Shown here in pieces: positions 32,683-43,155 of a stretch of 45,722 bases of DNA. The first letter of the stretch is position 1; every line of letters begins with the position of its first letter. The notes beneath the pieces were generated by a model that was given only the letters and a program-made list of their open reading frames with translations, was not told the DNA's origin and made no database searches. The translations under genes and the position numbers were made by a program. Source of the DNA: Aquisalimonas sp. (GTDB taxonomy: Bacteria > Pseudomonadota > Gammaproteobacteria > Nitrococcales > Aquisalimonadaceae); the NCBI RefSeq assembly GCF_007120195.1, contig NZ_SKOG01000211.1:1-45722 (forward strand), given 5' to 3'.

Positions 32683-34001
32683 TGCTTGACGAGGCACGCG
32701 TAGTAAAAGCCATCCATCCCGGACTCGCCACTGAGGATCTGGCGGCCGTGATCCGTTGCCTGCCCCCAGGCCGCATCGATCATGCGTACTACTACATCCT
32801 CGCGCTCCGCGGCGAAAGGCCGAACCACCTGCTCGTTTTCCATGGGCAGCACGGAACACGTCACGTAAAGCAGCATACCCCCCGGTGCCAATAGGGGCCA
32901 GGCCGCCGCAAGCAGGCGCTTCTGCAGGGCTTGCAGGCCATCGAGGTCCGCGGCTTGGCGCAAGAGCTTGATATCGGGGTGGCGTCGGATCACACCGCTC
33001 GCCGAGCAAGGGGCGTCCAGCAGGATGCGGTCGTAGGCAACGCCATCCCACCAGTGCCCGGGCTCGGCCGCATCGCCCTGAATCACGCGTGCCGACAGGC
33101 CCAGGCGGCGCAGATTCTCGTGCAGGCGCTCGAGGCGCACGGACTCCAGGTCGACGGCGACCAACTCCGCCAGGGCCGGCTGGCACTCCAGGACGTGGGA
33201 GCTCTTGCCGCCGGGCGCTGCGCACAGGTCCAGGACGCGCTCACCGGGCTCCGGGGCCAACAGTACCGCGGCCTGCTGGGCGGCGGCGTCCTGCACAGAG
33301 ACGGCGCCCCCCGCGAAGCCCGGCAGTCGTTCGACGCCAACCGGTTCATCCAGCACGATGGCGTCGGGCGCCAACGGATGGGCATTCGCCCCCACGCCGA
33401 TACACTGCAGCTCGCCCAGGTACGCCTCCCGAGCGCGTTGCCGTCGATTGACCCGAAGTGTCATCGGTGGGCGCGCGTTATTCGCCTCGATCAACGCCTC
33501 CCAGTTCGCCGGCCAAGCCTCACGAAAGCGCGCAAGCAACCAGTCCGGATGCGCATACCGGGCGCTCGGCAGTGCTTGCCACCCGGCTTGCAGCGACGTT
33601 CGCTCCCTTAGGCAGCGGCGCAGCACGGCGTTGACAAGGCCTGAAGCCCGTCGGCGCCCCAGAGCCCGGGCCGCGGCAACAGTCTCTGAGACGGCGGCAT
33701 GCTCGGGAATGCGGGTGTCAAGGCACTGATACAGCCCCACGATGAGCACCGCATGGACATCGCGATCACGGCGCCGCAAGGGTCGCTCCAGCAGCTGGTC
33801 GAGCACCCAGCACAGGCGCGGATACCAGCGCAGGGCGCCGTAGGCCAATTCCTGCGCCAGCGCGCGCTCGCCAGGGGCGACCTGCCCGAGCACCGCCGGC
33901 AGCGCCGCTGTCAGGGAACGCCCCGTGGCCACGCGCGCCAGCGCCTCGGCGGCCGCCAGCCGGGCCGAGATCGCCTGGACCTGACGCCTGCCACGCGCCA
34001 T
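32679..34001 (-). CDS. rsmB: 16S rRNA m5C967 methyltransferase
   Basis: NusB-like N-terminus; VLDLCAAPGGKSSHVLE; DAPCSASGVIRRHPDIK; YVTCSVLPMENEQVV. Start at 34001, not 34244. Confidence 0.94.
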   Translation of the reverse strand: MARGRRQVQAISARLAAAEALARVATGRSLTAALPAVLGQVAPGERALAQELAYGALRWYPRLCWVLDQLLERPLRRRDRDVHAVLIVGLYQCLDTRIPEHAAVSETVAAARALGRRRASGLVNAVLRRCLRERTSLQAGWQALPSARYAHPDWLLARFREAWPANWEALIEANNARPPMTLRVNRRQRAREAYLGELQCIGVGANAHPLAPDAIVLDEPVGVERLPGFAGGAVSVQDAAAQQAAVLLAPEPGERVLDLCAAPGGKSSHVLECQPALAELVAVDLESVRLERLHENLRRLGLSARVIQGDAAEPGHWWDGVAYDRILLDAPCSASGVIRRHPDIKLLRQAADLDGLQALQKRLLAAAWPLLAPGGMLLYVTCSVLPMENEQVVRPFAAEREDVVVRMIDAAWGQATDHGRQILSGESGMDGFYYACLVKQ

Positions 34002-34942
34002 CACTGAAACCGCGTACCCACAGGGATCTGTCGTCCGTTGACGAAGCTGGCAACGGTCAGGGGCCGGCCCCCAGGGGCCTGCAGCTCCAGGATCCTCAAC
34101 ATGCCGTCGCCGCTGGCGACATCGATTCCCGCCGGGTCGACATGCATCACCGTTCCCGGCACCGCATCCACCCGCCCCGGCAAGGCGCGGGCGCGCCAGA
34201 TGCGCAGGCGTGAACCGTCCCAGCGCGTCTCCGCGACGGGCCACGGATTAAACGCTGCCACCTGGCGCGCCAGGACGGCCGCCCCATGACTCCAGTCCAG
34301 GCGCGCCTCGGCCTTGTCCAGTTTCGGCGCATAGGTCACACCGCTAGCGGGTTGCGGCACGGCTGTCAGGCGCCCTTGCAAGAGGGGATCCAGGGACGCC
34401 CTCAACAGCTCGGCGCCGAGATCGGCGAGACGGTCATGGAGGGAGCCGCCGGTGTCGTCGGCCACGACAGGGGTCGTGCGGCAGTCGTACACAGGCCCGG
34501 TATCAAGACCGGCCTCCATGCGCATCAAGCACACGCCCGTCATTTCATCGCCGGCGAGCAACGCACGCTGAATGGGTGCCGCACCTCGCCACCGGGGGAG
34601 CAGTGAGGCATGCAGATTGACGCAACCCCGAGCGGGCAGCTCGAGAATTGGCCGCGGCAGCAACAAGCCGTAGGCGACCACCACCAGTAGATCCGGCGCT
34701 GCCTCAACCATCGCCTGCCGATCATCCTCCGAGCGCAACGACTGGGGCTGATGCACCGGGATGCCAGAATCGGTCGCCAGCCGCTTGACCGGCGACTGCC
34801 GTGGCTGCCGGCCCCTGCCTGCAGGGCGGTCCGGCTGTGTCCATACCCCCACGACAGCATGCTGGCAATCCAGCAGGGTACGTAGTGCGGGCACAGCGAA
34901 ATCAGGGGTACCCGCGAAAGCGATTCGGGCCTGTTGCGACAT
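34001..34942 (-). CDS. fmt: Methionyl-tRNA formyltransferase
   Basis: RIAFAGTPDFAVPALRTLL, NLHASLLPRWRGAAPIQRALLAGD. Confidence 0.97.
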   Translation of the reverse strand: MSQQARIAFAGTPDFAVPALRTLLDCQHAVVGVWTQPDRPAGRGRQPRQSPVKRLATDSGIPVHQPQSLRSEDDRQAMVEAAPDLLVVVAYGLLLPRPILELPARGCVNLHASLLPRWRGAAPIQRALLAGDEMTGVCLMRMEAGLDTGPVYDCRTTPVVADDTGGSLHDRLADLGAELLRASLDPLLQGRLTAVPQPASGVTYAPKLDKAEARLDWSHGAAVLARQVAAFNPWPVAETRWDGSRLRIWRARALPGRVDAVPGTVMHVDPAGIDVASGDGMLRILELQAPGGRPLTVASFVNGRQIPVGTRFQ

Positions 34943-35051
34943 GGAGCGAACTCATGATCGGGCCGGGGCCGCAATGACAAGCCCAGGCGGGGGCGGTGGC
35001 GGCGAGACAAATCTGGAGCCGGACAAGGCTGGCGGCTGCGACGGGTACCGG

Positions 35052-35555
35052 TTACGCAGTCAGCCGCGACTGCTTCGTCAGCTTGCGGTGCGCGCGTTTG
35101 CGCTTGAGTTCCGACAGGTGATCCAAGAACAGCTTGCCGTTGAGATGGTCCACCTCGTGCTGTACGCAGATCGCGAGCAAGCCATGGGCTTCGAACTCAA
35201 AGGAGGCTCCGTGACGATCCAGTGCACGCACGTGCAGCCACTCGGCCCGTTCCACAGTATCCTGATAGCCCGGCACAGACAGACAGCCCTCCTGGCTGCG
35301 TTCAGTACCCTCAGCCTTGAGGATCTCCGGGTTGATCAGCACACGCGGTTCGTTGCGCTCGTCGGAGACATCAATGACGACCACGCGTTCATGGACGTCC
35401 ACCTGCGTCGCCGCCAGCCCGATGCCCGGCGCGTCGTACATGGTCTCAAGCATGTCGTCGGCCAAAGCGCGGATGCGATCGTCCACGACCTTGACAGGTT
35501 GAGCCACAGTTCGCAGCCGCGAGTCCGGATATTGGAGAATATTGAGTTTGGACAT
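35052..35555 (-). CDS. def: Peptide deformylase
   Basis: [66 protein letters not shown]. Confidence 0.97.
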   Translation of the reverse strand: MSKLNILQYPDSRLRTVAQPVKVVDDRIRALADDMLETMYDAPGIGLAATQVDVHERVVVIDVSDERNEPRVLINPEILKAEGTERSQEGCLSVPGYQDTVERAEWLHVRALDRHGASFEFEAHGLLAICVQHEVDHLNGKLFLDHLSELKRKRAHRKLTKQSRLTA

Positions 35556-35686
35556 GGTTCCGTTGCGCAACGCGAATATTCGGGTTAGCGTTTAAGTCTA
35601 GAACCATAAGGGACCCGCAGGCAATCTCGAAACTGACGTTTCGCGCGTGTCTGCGTCTTCGCCGGTCATTGGACAAGGATTACCTC

Positions 35687-36709
35687 ATGCGTATCAGGAT
35701 GCTCATCGCTCTGTTCTGCGGGCTGTGGCTTGCAGCACCAGTGGTTTTTGCCGACGACGCGTTCCGGGATGACCACCCGCAACGCTACATCGTTCAAACG
35801 AATGACACCCTCTGGGACATCTCGGAGCGTTTCCTTGAGAGTCCCTGGTTATGGCCGGAGATCTGGCACGTCAACCCGGACATCGAAAACCCCCACCTGA
35901 TATACCCTGGCGACGAGATCCGCCTGGTGTACGTCGACGGCGAGCCGCGACTGACCGTTGACCGTGGCATGCGTACCGTGCGCCTGTCTCCAAAGGTGCG
36001 GGAGGAAGTGCTGGAGCCGGCGATCAGCACCATTCCGATGGAAGCCATTCGGCCATTCCTCAATCGCAGCCGCGTCCTGGACGACGCTGTTTTTGATTCC
36101 GCACCCTACATTCTCGCCGGCGAGGATGAGCGGGTCATGGCGTCGCGGGGCGACTCCATCTACGTGCGCCGACTCCCCAACAACGGTCAGAGGGCATTCG
36201 CCATCGTCCGCAAGGCGGATCCGTACACCGACCCGGACACCGGCGAGGTGCTGGGCTATGAGGCGACCTATGTGGGCGATGCACGCATCGTCCAGCATGG
36301 TGACCCCGGCACCGCGCGGGTGACGTCCAGTAACCGGGAAATCCTGCCGCGCGACCGCCTGGTGCAAACGCCATCGGACCCCATACGCACCACGTTTCAA
36401 CCCCGAGCCCCGGACGAGGCAGTGGAGGGGGTGATTATCAACGTCATGGAGGGCGTAACGCAGATCGGCCAGTATGATGTGGTGGTGTTAAACCGTGGCA
36501 AACACCACGGCCTTGAGGACGGCCACGTACTGAGCGTCTTTCAGGCAGGCCGCGAGATCCGCGATGACATCGCCGAAGAGACGGTGACGCTGCCGCAAGA
36601 GCGCGCCGGCGAACTGATCATCTTCCAGGTCTTCGATAAACTCAGCTTTGGCCTCGTCATGCGCGCCGAACGCGCCATGAATACCCTGGACATGGTGCGC
36701 AGTCCCTGA
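35687..36709 (+). CDS. LysM-domain exported protein
   Basis: Signal peptide MRIRMLIALFCGLWLAAPVVFA; LysM RYIVQTNDTLWDISERFLESPWLWPEIWHVNPDIENPHLIYPGDEIRLV. Confidence 0.92.
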   Translation: MRIRMLIALFCGLWLAAPVVFADDAFRDDHPQRYIVQTNDTLWDISERFLESPWLWPEIWHVNPDIENPHLIYPGDEIRLVYVDGEPRLTVDRGMRTVRLSPKVREEVLEPAISTIPMEAIRPFLNRSRVLDDAVFDSAPYILAGEDERVMASRGDSIYVRRLPNNGQRAFAIVRKADPYTDPDTGEVLGYEATYVGDARIVQHGDPGTARVTSSNREILPRDRLVQTPSDPIRTTFQPRAPDEAVEGVIINVMEGVTQIGQYDVVVLNRGKHHGLEDGHVLSVFQAGREIRDDIAEETVTLPQERAGELIIFQVFDKLSFGLVMRAERAMNTLDMVRSP

Positions 36710-37833
36710 ACCCGACGAGTGACACGCAAGCGTGGCTTGCCCTGGCCCGGGTAACCGGCCTGCCGTTTCGCGTCAGCGAGAGGCTCCTGCACACCCACGG
36801 CAGCCCTGGTGCGATCCTGGCGGCCGGACCCGGGGCGGTCCGTGCCGCCGGCGGCGGGGCCGCGAGTTCCCAGGCCCTGTCGGCGCCGGACTGGGCCGGT
36901 GTCGAACGCGATCTCGCCTGGCTCGAGGCGAGCTGCGATCACCACCTGCTTACCTGGACCGACACCCGTTATCCTGCGCTGTTGCGGGAAATGGACAGCC
37001 CACCGCTGTGCCTCTACGTCAACGGCGACCCGGACGTCCTCAACGTGCCGCAGCTCGCCATCGTGGGCAGCCGCAATGCGACGGCCGGAGGCCGGTCCAC
37101 GGCACGGGAGTTTGCCGAGCACCTGGCCAGCCGCGGGCTGACCATTACCAGCGGGCTGGCCGTGGGGGTGGACGCCGCCGCGCACCAGGGCGCGCTCGAT
37201 GGCGGCGGCTTCACCGTCGCGGTGACGGCCACGGGCCCGGACCGCGTGTATCCGCCACGCCATCGCTCCCTGGCCCACGCCATCGCCGCCGACGGTGCGG
37301 TGGTCACCGAGTTCCCCTGCGGCACTCCGCCCCGCGCCGGGCATTTCCCGCGGCGCAACCGCATCATCAGCGGATTGGCGGCGGGGACCCTGGTGGTGGA
37401 GGCCAGCCCGCGGTCTGGGTCGTTGATTACCGCCCGCCTCGCCCTGGAGCAGGGCCGGGAGGTATTTGCCATCCCCGGGTCGATACACAACCCGCTGGCA
37501 CGCGGCTGCCACCGCTTGATCCGCGACGGAAGCGCCAAACTGGTCGAGCAGGCCGACGAGATCCTCGAGGAGCTCACGGGGCGGCTGCAGCTGCCCCGTG
37601 AGCCAGCAACCGGCACAGGCAACGGCACGGAGCCACAACAGTTGCAGCTTGATCCGGAGCATGAAGCCGTGCTGAATGCACTGGGCTACGATCCGGTGCC
37701 GCTGGAAACCGTGCTACAGCGCACCGGATTGACGCCCGATGTGGTTTCCTCCATCCTCCTGCTACTGGAATTGTCTGGTCGAATTACGGCGATGCCCGGT
37801 GGTCGCTATGCCCGGGCGGGAAGAGATCGATGA
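36706..37833 (+). CDS. dprA: DNA processing protein DprA/Smf
   Basis: Frame open from 36640; N-terminal SDTQAWLALARVTGLPFRVSERLL; core AIVGSRNATAGGRSTAREFAEHLASRGLTITSGLAVGVDAAAH. The ORF track truncates it at 36982. Start probably CTG at 36706. Confidence 0.9.
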   Translation: MNPTSDTQAWLALARVTGLPFRVSERLLHTHGSPGAILAAGPGAVRAAGGGAASSQALSAPDWAGVERDLAWLEASCDHHLLTWTDTRYPALLREMDSPPLCLYVNGDPDVLNVPQLAIVGSRNATAGGRSTAREFAEHLASRGLTITSGLAVGVDAAAHQGALDGGGFTVAVTATGPDRVYPPRHRSLAHAIAADGAVVTEFPCGTPPRAGHFPRRNRIISGLAAGTLVVEASPRSGSLITARLALEQGREVFAIPGSIHNPLARGCHRLIRDGSAKLVEQADEILEELTGRLQLPREPATGTGNGTEPQQLQLDPEHEAVLNALGYDPVPLETVLQRTGLTPDVVSSILLLLELSGRITAMPGGRYARAGRDR

Positions 37834-38306
37834 AAGAAAACGTGTTCGACGTCCTGATGTACCTGTTCGAGAACTACTTTTACGACGACGAACCGCAACC
37901 GGATCGCGACTGTCTCGAAGGCGAGCTCTTCGAAGCAGGCTTTCACCCGGGGGAGGTGCGCCGCGCGTTTGCCTGGCTGGAAGACCTTGCGAACTCCCGG
38001 GACATGGCCGGCGGCACCGCGCTGAATGGAAGCCGCTCCGTGCGTTTGTTTACCGAACGGGAGAGCACCAAGCTCGACCAGGAATGCCGGGGATTTATGC
38101 TCTTCCTGGAACAAATCGGTGTCCTCACACCGGTGAGCCGGGAAGTGATGATTGATCGCCTCATGGCGCTGGACGACGAGGACGTGGACCTGGATCAGGT
38201 CAAGTGGGTCACCCTGATGGTTCTGTTCAACCAACCTGGCCAGGAAGAAGCTTACGCGTGGATGGAGAACTACCTGTTTGATAACCCCATGCACCTGATT
38301 CACTAG
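37830..38306 (+). CDS. smg: Smg family protein (DUF494)
   Basis: MKENVFDVLMYLFENYFYDD..., conserved dprA-smg-topA order, ATGA overlap with dprA. Confidence 0.94.
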   Translation: MKENVFDVLMYLFENYFYDDEPQPDRDCLEGELFEAGFHPGEVRRAFAWLEDLANSRDMAGGTALNGSRSVRLFTERESTKLDQECRGFMLFLEQIGVLTPVSREVMIDRLMALDDEDVDLDQVKWVTLMVLFNQPGQEEAYAWMENYLFDNPMHLIH

Positions 38307-38429
38307 AGTCGGTTGCCGGGGGCGTTGAGGGGGCTCGGGTACGCAACGTTCACGCGAGCCACCCTGGATCGCGGGATCCAACGACCATCCTGACATCGAG
38401 CACCCTGCACCGCGGGGTTTTATTTTGCC

Positions 38430-40826
38430 ATGAGCATGTATCTAGTCATCGTCGAATCACCGGCGAAAGCGAAGACGATCAAGAAGTACCTGGGCAAGGA
38501 ATTCCGGGTCATGGCCTCATATGGCCATGTTCGGGACTTGGTGCCCAAGGAGGGCGCCGTGGATCCTGCCCGGGACTTCGCCATGCAGTATTCGGTGATC
38601 GACCGGAACAAGAAGCATGTTGACGCCATCGCCAAGGCACTGAAAGACGCCGACGCCCTCTATCTGGCGACGGATCCGGACCGCGAAGGCGAAGCCATCT
38701 CCTGGCATTTGTATGAGCTGCTGCGCGAAAAGGGGCTGCTCAAGGACAAGCCCGTGCGTCGGGTGGTGTTCCACGAGATCACCGAGCGCGCCATCCAGGA
38801 GGCGATCGAACACTCCCGCGATCTGTCCATGGATCTGGTAAACGCCCAGCAGGCCCGCCGCGCGCTGGATTACCTCGTGGGCTTCAACCTCTCGCCCCTA
38901 TTGTGGCGCAAGATCCACAGCGGGCTGTCCGCAGGTCGGGTACAGTCTCCAGCGCTGCGGATGATCGTCGAGCGCGAGGAAGAAATCGAGGCCTTCGAGC
39001 CCCGGGAATACTGGACCATTGAGTCGGACCTGAAACAGGCGGAACAGCCGTTCCAGGCCAAGCTGACCCACTTCCAGGGCGAGAAGCTCGAGCAGTTCAC
39101 CATCAATAACGAGGACCGGGCCACCGAGGTCGAGCAGGCCCTGAACGAAGCGGCCCGGACCCTTCTCTCTGCCGAGGACGGGAGCGTGTTGGACCCTGCG
39201 AGCCAGGGCGGGCTCCAGGTCAGGAAGGTGGAACGCAAGCAGCGCCGGCGTAACCCGGCCGCGCCATTCACCACCTCCACGCTGCAGCAGGAAGCCTCGC
39301 GCAAGCTGGGATTCGGCGCTCAGCGCACGATGCGCGTCGCCCAGCAGCTCTACGAGGGCATCGATACCGGCAGCGGCGCCATTGGTCTGATCACCTACAT
39401 GCGTACGGACTCCGTCGCCCTCGCCCAGGAAGCGGTTCAGGAGATGCGCGGCGTGATCGCGGAGCGCTTCGGCAAGGACAAGGTCCCTGCGAGCCCGCAG
39501 GTTTACCGGACCAAAGCGAAGAACGCGCAGGAGGCGCACGAGGCGGTTCGCCCCACATCGGCCACTCGACATCCCGATGAGCTGAAAGGCCAGTTGACAG
39601 ATGACCAGCAGCGCCTCTACGAGCTGATCTGGAAACGCGCCCTGGCCTCCCAGATGATTCACGCCACCATCAACACCGTGGCAGTGGACCTGGACTGCGG
39701 CGAAGGCAACATCTTCCGCGCCACGGGCTCCACCGTTGCGGACCCCGGCTTCATGGCCGTCTATCAGGAGGGCGTCGACGACGCTCAGGCGGAGAGCGGT
39801 GACCGCCTGCTGCCCGCCATGAAAGAAGGCGATATCGTCGATCTGGTCAAGATTCGCCCGGAGCAGCATTTCACCGAACCGCCGCCGCGCTACAGCGAAG
39901 CCAGCCTGGTGCGCACGCTGGAGGAGTACGGCATCGGACGGCCATCCACCTATGCCAATATTATCTCCACGCTGCTGAACCGCGAGTACGTGGAGCTGGA
40001 GAACCGCCGCTTCCAGCCCACGGCCATCGGCCGGGTGGTGAACAAATTCCTGACGGAGCATTTCACCCAGTACGTGGATTACGATTTCACCGCGCGGCTG
40101 GAGGACGACCTGGACGAAATCTCCCTGGGTCACAAGGAATGGGTGCCACTGCTGCGGGATTTTTGGGAGCCCTTCAGCGCCCGCGTGGAAGAGAAAAAGG
40201 ACATCTCCCGCGAACAGGTGGTCCAGGCGCGGGAACTGGGAATGGACCCGGAGACCGGCAAACCCGTCCAGGTGCGGGTCGGCCGTTACGGTCCATTCGT
40301 CCAGATGGGGACAAAGGACGACGAGGAAAAGCCCCGTTTCGCCGGCCTGCGGCCCGGCCAGAAGATGGACAGCTTGACCCTTGACGAAGCGCTCGCCCTG
40401 TTCCAGCTGCCCCGAAACCTGGGCGAGACCGAGGAAGGCGAGGACATCCAGGCCAACATCGGGCGCTTCGGCCCCTATGTGCGGTACGGCAACAAGTTTG
40501 TCTCCCTGCGCGACGACGACCCATACACCATCACGCCGGAGCGCGCGCGCGAGGTGATTGCCGAAAAGAAACGCGAGGACGCCAACCGCACCATCAACGA
40601 GTTTGAAGGCGGCGTCCGTGTGCTGCATGGCCGCTACGGCCCGTATGTCACGGATGGCAAAAAGAACGCCAAAATTCCCAAGGATGTCGAACCGGAGACG
40701 CTGGATCTGGCAGCGTGCCAAGAGCTGCTTGCCAAGGCTCCGGAGCGCAAGGCGCGGCGCAAGGGGGCATCCAGCAAGACGTCCTCCACCAAAGGATCGT
40801 CCCGGAAGCGCACAGCGAAGAACTGA
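38430..40826 (+). CDS. topA: DNA topoisomerase I
   Basis: YLVIVESPAKAKTIKKYLGKEF, ATDPDREGEAISWHL, ITYMRTDSVAL; C-terminal GRYGP repeats and Lys/Ser-rich tail. Confidence 0.97.
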   Translation: MSMYLVIVESPAKAKTIKKYLGKEFRVMASYGHVRDLVPKEGAVDPARDFAMQYSVIDRNKKHVDAIAKALKDADALYLATDPDREGEAISWHLYELLREKGLLKDKPVRRVVFHEITERAIQEAIEHSRDLSMDLVNAQQARRALDYLVGFNLSPLLWRKIHSGLSAGRVQSPALRMIVEREEEIEAFEPREYWTIESDLKQAEQPFQAKLTHFQGEKLEQFTINNEDRATEVEQALNEAARTLLSAEDGSVLDPASQGGLQVRKVERKQRRRNPAAPFTTSTLQQEASRKLGFGAQRTMRVAQQLYEGIDTGSGAIGLITYMRTDSVALAQEAVQEMRGVIAERFGKDKVPASPQVYRTKAKNAQEAHEAVRPTSATRHPDELKGQLTDDQQRLYELIWKRALASQMIHATINTVAVDLDCGEGNIFRATGSTVADPGFMAVYQEGVDDAQAESGDRLLPAMKEGDIVDLVKIRPEQHFTEPPPRYSEASLVRTLEEYGIGRPSTYANIISTLLNREYVELENRRFQPTAIGRVVNKFLTEHFTQYVDYDFTARLEDDLDEISLGHKEWVPLLRDFWEPFSARVEEKKDISREQVVQARELGMDPETGKPVQVRVGRYGPFVQMGTKDDEEKPRFAGLRPGQKMDSLTLDEALALFQLPRNLGETEEGEDIQANIGRFGPYVRYGNKFVSLRDDDPYTITPERAREVIAEKKREDANRTINEFEGGVRVLHGRYGPYVTDGKKNAKIPKDVEPETLDLAACQELLAKAPERKARRKGASSKTSSTKGSSRKRTAKN

Positions 40827-40827
40827 C

Positions 40828-41376
40828 ATGGATTTACGCCTGCTGTCTGCCGTGCGCGCTCTCAAGGGCGGGGGCATCATCGCCTACCCCACCGAGGCCG
40901 TCTATGGCCTGGGCTGCGATCCGCTGGACCGGCGGGCCGTGAATCGTTTACGCCGGGTCAAGGGGCGAGCGCAGGGCAAGGGGCTGATCCTGCTGGCGGG
41001 CTGCATCGACACCGTGTTGCCCTATCTCGCCGCATCGCCGGCCCAACTGGATCGGGCACTGGCCACCTGGCCGGGCCCGATCACCTGGGTGCTACCCTGC
41101 CGCGCGGACGTCCCCGTCTGGCTCACCGGGGGGCGTCGCACCCTGGCCGTGCGTGTCACCGCGCACGCCCTGGCCGCGCGTTTGAGCCAAGCCTTCGGTG
41201 ATGCGCTGGTGTCCACCAGCGCCAACCGCCGGGGCGCGCCGCCCGCGCGCACGGCGAGCCAGGCGCGCTGGCGCCTGGGCGGCTCGATTGATCTGGTGGT
41301 GCCCGGAAGCACGGGAGGTCAGGAGCGGCCCACAGAAATCCGTGATGGCGCCAGTGGCGGGATACTGCGCCCTTAG
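40828..41376 (+). CDS. tsaC: Threonylcarbamoyl-AMP synthase (Sua5/YciO/YrdC)
   Basis: MDLRLLSAVRALKGGGIIAYPTEAVYGLGCDP, PITWVLPCRADVPVWLTGGRRTLAVRVTAH, STSANRRGAPP. Confidence 0.94.
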   Translation: MDLRLLSAVRALKGGGIIAYPTEAVYGLGCDPLDRRAVNRLRRVKGRAQGKGLILLAGCIDTVLPYLAASPAQLDRALATWPGPITWVLPCRADVPVWLTGGRRTLAVRVTAHALAARLSQAFGDALVSTSANRRGAPPARTASQARWRLGGSIDLVVPGSTGGQERPTEIRDGASGGILRP

Positions 41377-41419
41377 CCGCCTCCTGTCTGACGGGCCGCG
41401 ATAGCATCGGAATCCACCT

Positions 41420-42337
41420 ATGACCAAGCCCGATCCGGAAGCCGTTAAGACCTACCTACTGGGGCGCCAGGAGGCCCTGTGCCGGCTGCTGGAAACAGAG
41501 GACGGCGACGGGCGCTTTCATGAAGACGCGTGGGAGCGCGCTGAGGGAGGCGCGGGCCGCTCGCGCGTCCTGCGCGGGGGCGCCGTCTTCGAGCAGGCCG
41601 GCATCAATTTCTCCCATGTCCACGGTGACAGCCTGCCCGAGGCCGCCTCCGAGCGCCGGCCGGAACTCGCCGGCCGGCGCTTCCAGGCGATGGGCGTCTC
41701 CCTGGTGGTCCACCCCCACAATCCTTATGTACCCACAGCCCACGCCAATGTCCGCTTCTTCATAGCCGAGCGTGCTGATGCACCGCCGGTATGGTGGTTT
41801 GGCGGCGGCTTCGACCTCACCCCCTATTACGGGTTCGACGACGATTGCCGCCACTGGCACGCGGTCGCGCGCCAAGCCTGCGCGCCGTTCGGCGACGACA
41901 TCTATCGCCGCTACAAGCGCTGGTGCGACGACTATTTCCACCTGCCGCACCGCGGCGAGCAGCGCGGCATCGGTGGCCTGTTCTTCGACGACCTGAACGA
42001 CTGGGGGTTTGAGCAGTGCTTCGCCTTCATGCGTTCGGTGGCCGACCACTTCCACTGTGCCTATGTGCCCATTGTGCAGCGCCGGCGGGCCATGCCATGG
42101 GGCGCCCGGGAACGGCAGTTCCAGCTATATCGGCGCGGTCGCTATGTGGAATTCAACCTGCTGTTCGACCGCGGAACCAAGTTCGGCGTCCAGTCAGGCG
42201 GCCGCACCGAGTCCATCCTCATGTCCCTGCCACCGCTGGCCCGATGGCAGTATGGGTATACACCGGAACCGGGATCAGCGGAAGAGCGCCTCACCAGCCG
42301 TTATCTGACGCCGGTAGACTGGTTGAGCGACGCTTAA
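41420..42337 (+). CDS. hemF: Oxygen-dependent coproporphyrinogen III oxidase
   Basis: [71 protein letters not shown]. Confidence 0.97.
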   Translation: MTKPDPEAVKTYLLGRQEALCRLLETEDGDGRFHEDAWERAEGGAGRSRVLRGGAVFEQAGINFSHVHGDSLPEAASERRPELAGRRFQAMGVSLVVHPHNPYVPTAHANVRFFIAERADAPPVWWFGGGFDLTPYYGFDDDCRHWHAVARQACAPFGDDIYRRYKRWCDDYFHLPHRGEQRGIGGLFFDDLNDWGFEQCFAFMRSVADHFHCAYVPIVQRRRAMPWGARERQFQLYRRGRYVEFNLLFDRGTKFGVQSGGRTESILMSLPPLARWQYGYTPEPGSAEERLTSRYLTPVDWLSDA

Positions 42338-42411
42338 GGAAAAGCCCCGCGCCACCGCATCGAGCACACTTGCCCCTCAAGGCAGGTGACTACAGGCTCG
42401 AGAGGTGCGTC

Positions 42412-43155
42412 ATGGTGGGCCCTGAAAAGGTGACAGCGCTGCACGTCGTGGAACCAACCCTGGTGATCCGGCACCTGATGGGCAGCGCTGAATCGGCCCA
42501 GGACCGCATCGGCGCGCGCCATCGCCGGATCGTTCAGTTGTACTGCACGGGCTGGTGCAACGGCAAACCTTTCGCCTGCCTGATCCGCGACCCGGAACAC
42601 GACCCAGTCACGACTCCATTCGGCAACGACACGGCTGCGCTGTCAGCAACGGAGCTGCGCATCATCCGCCTGAAAGCCATGCGCCAGGCGCCCACGGCCA
42701 TTTGGCATCATCCCTATCCGCTCGAAACCCGCGATGACTACGCGACCCAGGAGACAACCCTGGTGCGCCATCTCGCCAACCACGCCGACGAGGCGGGATG
42801 GACCAGAGCACGCCCCGACGAACAGGCCCGCCCCCCGCGGGCGTCAGCCAACGCACCCGTACGTGGGCCGCTGCGCCAGACGGATTTCTGCCCTCGCCCG
42901 CCGGTGCTTGATGACACGGCGGCACAACCGGTCTGGGCACCCGACCCCGATGCCCCGCCCAACCATATCCGCGTCTTCCCAGGGTGGATCGACTACCGCG
43001 GTCAACGCTATATGGTCACGGGCCGTGAAGGCCAGGACCATCCGGGCGAGCGTTTGACCATGGAATACCGAACCGCAGCGGGCACGGCTGCACGCACCTT
43101 GTGGCTGAACGACACGGGGCGGATCGTCACCCGCGCGACGTCTGGCCGCCAGTAG
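42412..43155 (+). CDS. Hypothetical protein of unknown family
   Basis: MVGPEKVTALHVVEPTLVIRHLMGSAESAQD...; continuous frame to TAG. The track's start at 42016 lies inside hemF in another frame. Confidence 0.65.
   Translation: MVGPEKVTALHVVEPTLVIRHLMGSAESAQDRIGARHRRIVQLYCTGWCNGKPFACLIRDPEHDPVTTPFGNDTAALSATELRIIRLKAMRQAPTAIWHHPYPLETRDDYATQETTLVRHLANHADEAGWTRARPDEQARPPRASANAPVRGPLRQTDFCPRPPVLDDTAAQPVWAPDPDAPPNHIRVFPGWIDYRGQRYMVTGREGQDHPGERLTMEYRTAAGTAARTLWLNDTGRIVTRATSGRQ

Noticed and set aside
38898-40880. 660-aa - strand ORF antisense to topA
   Set aside because: Shadow ORF; topA on the + strand is unambiguous.
42016-42411. N-terminal extension of the orphan ORF inside hemF
   Set aside because: Lies in an alternative frame of hemF; a plausible ATG follows at 42412.
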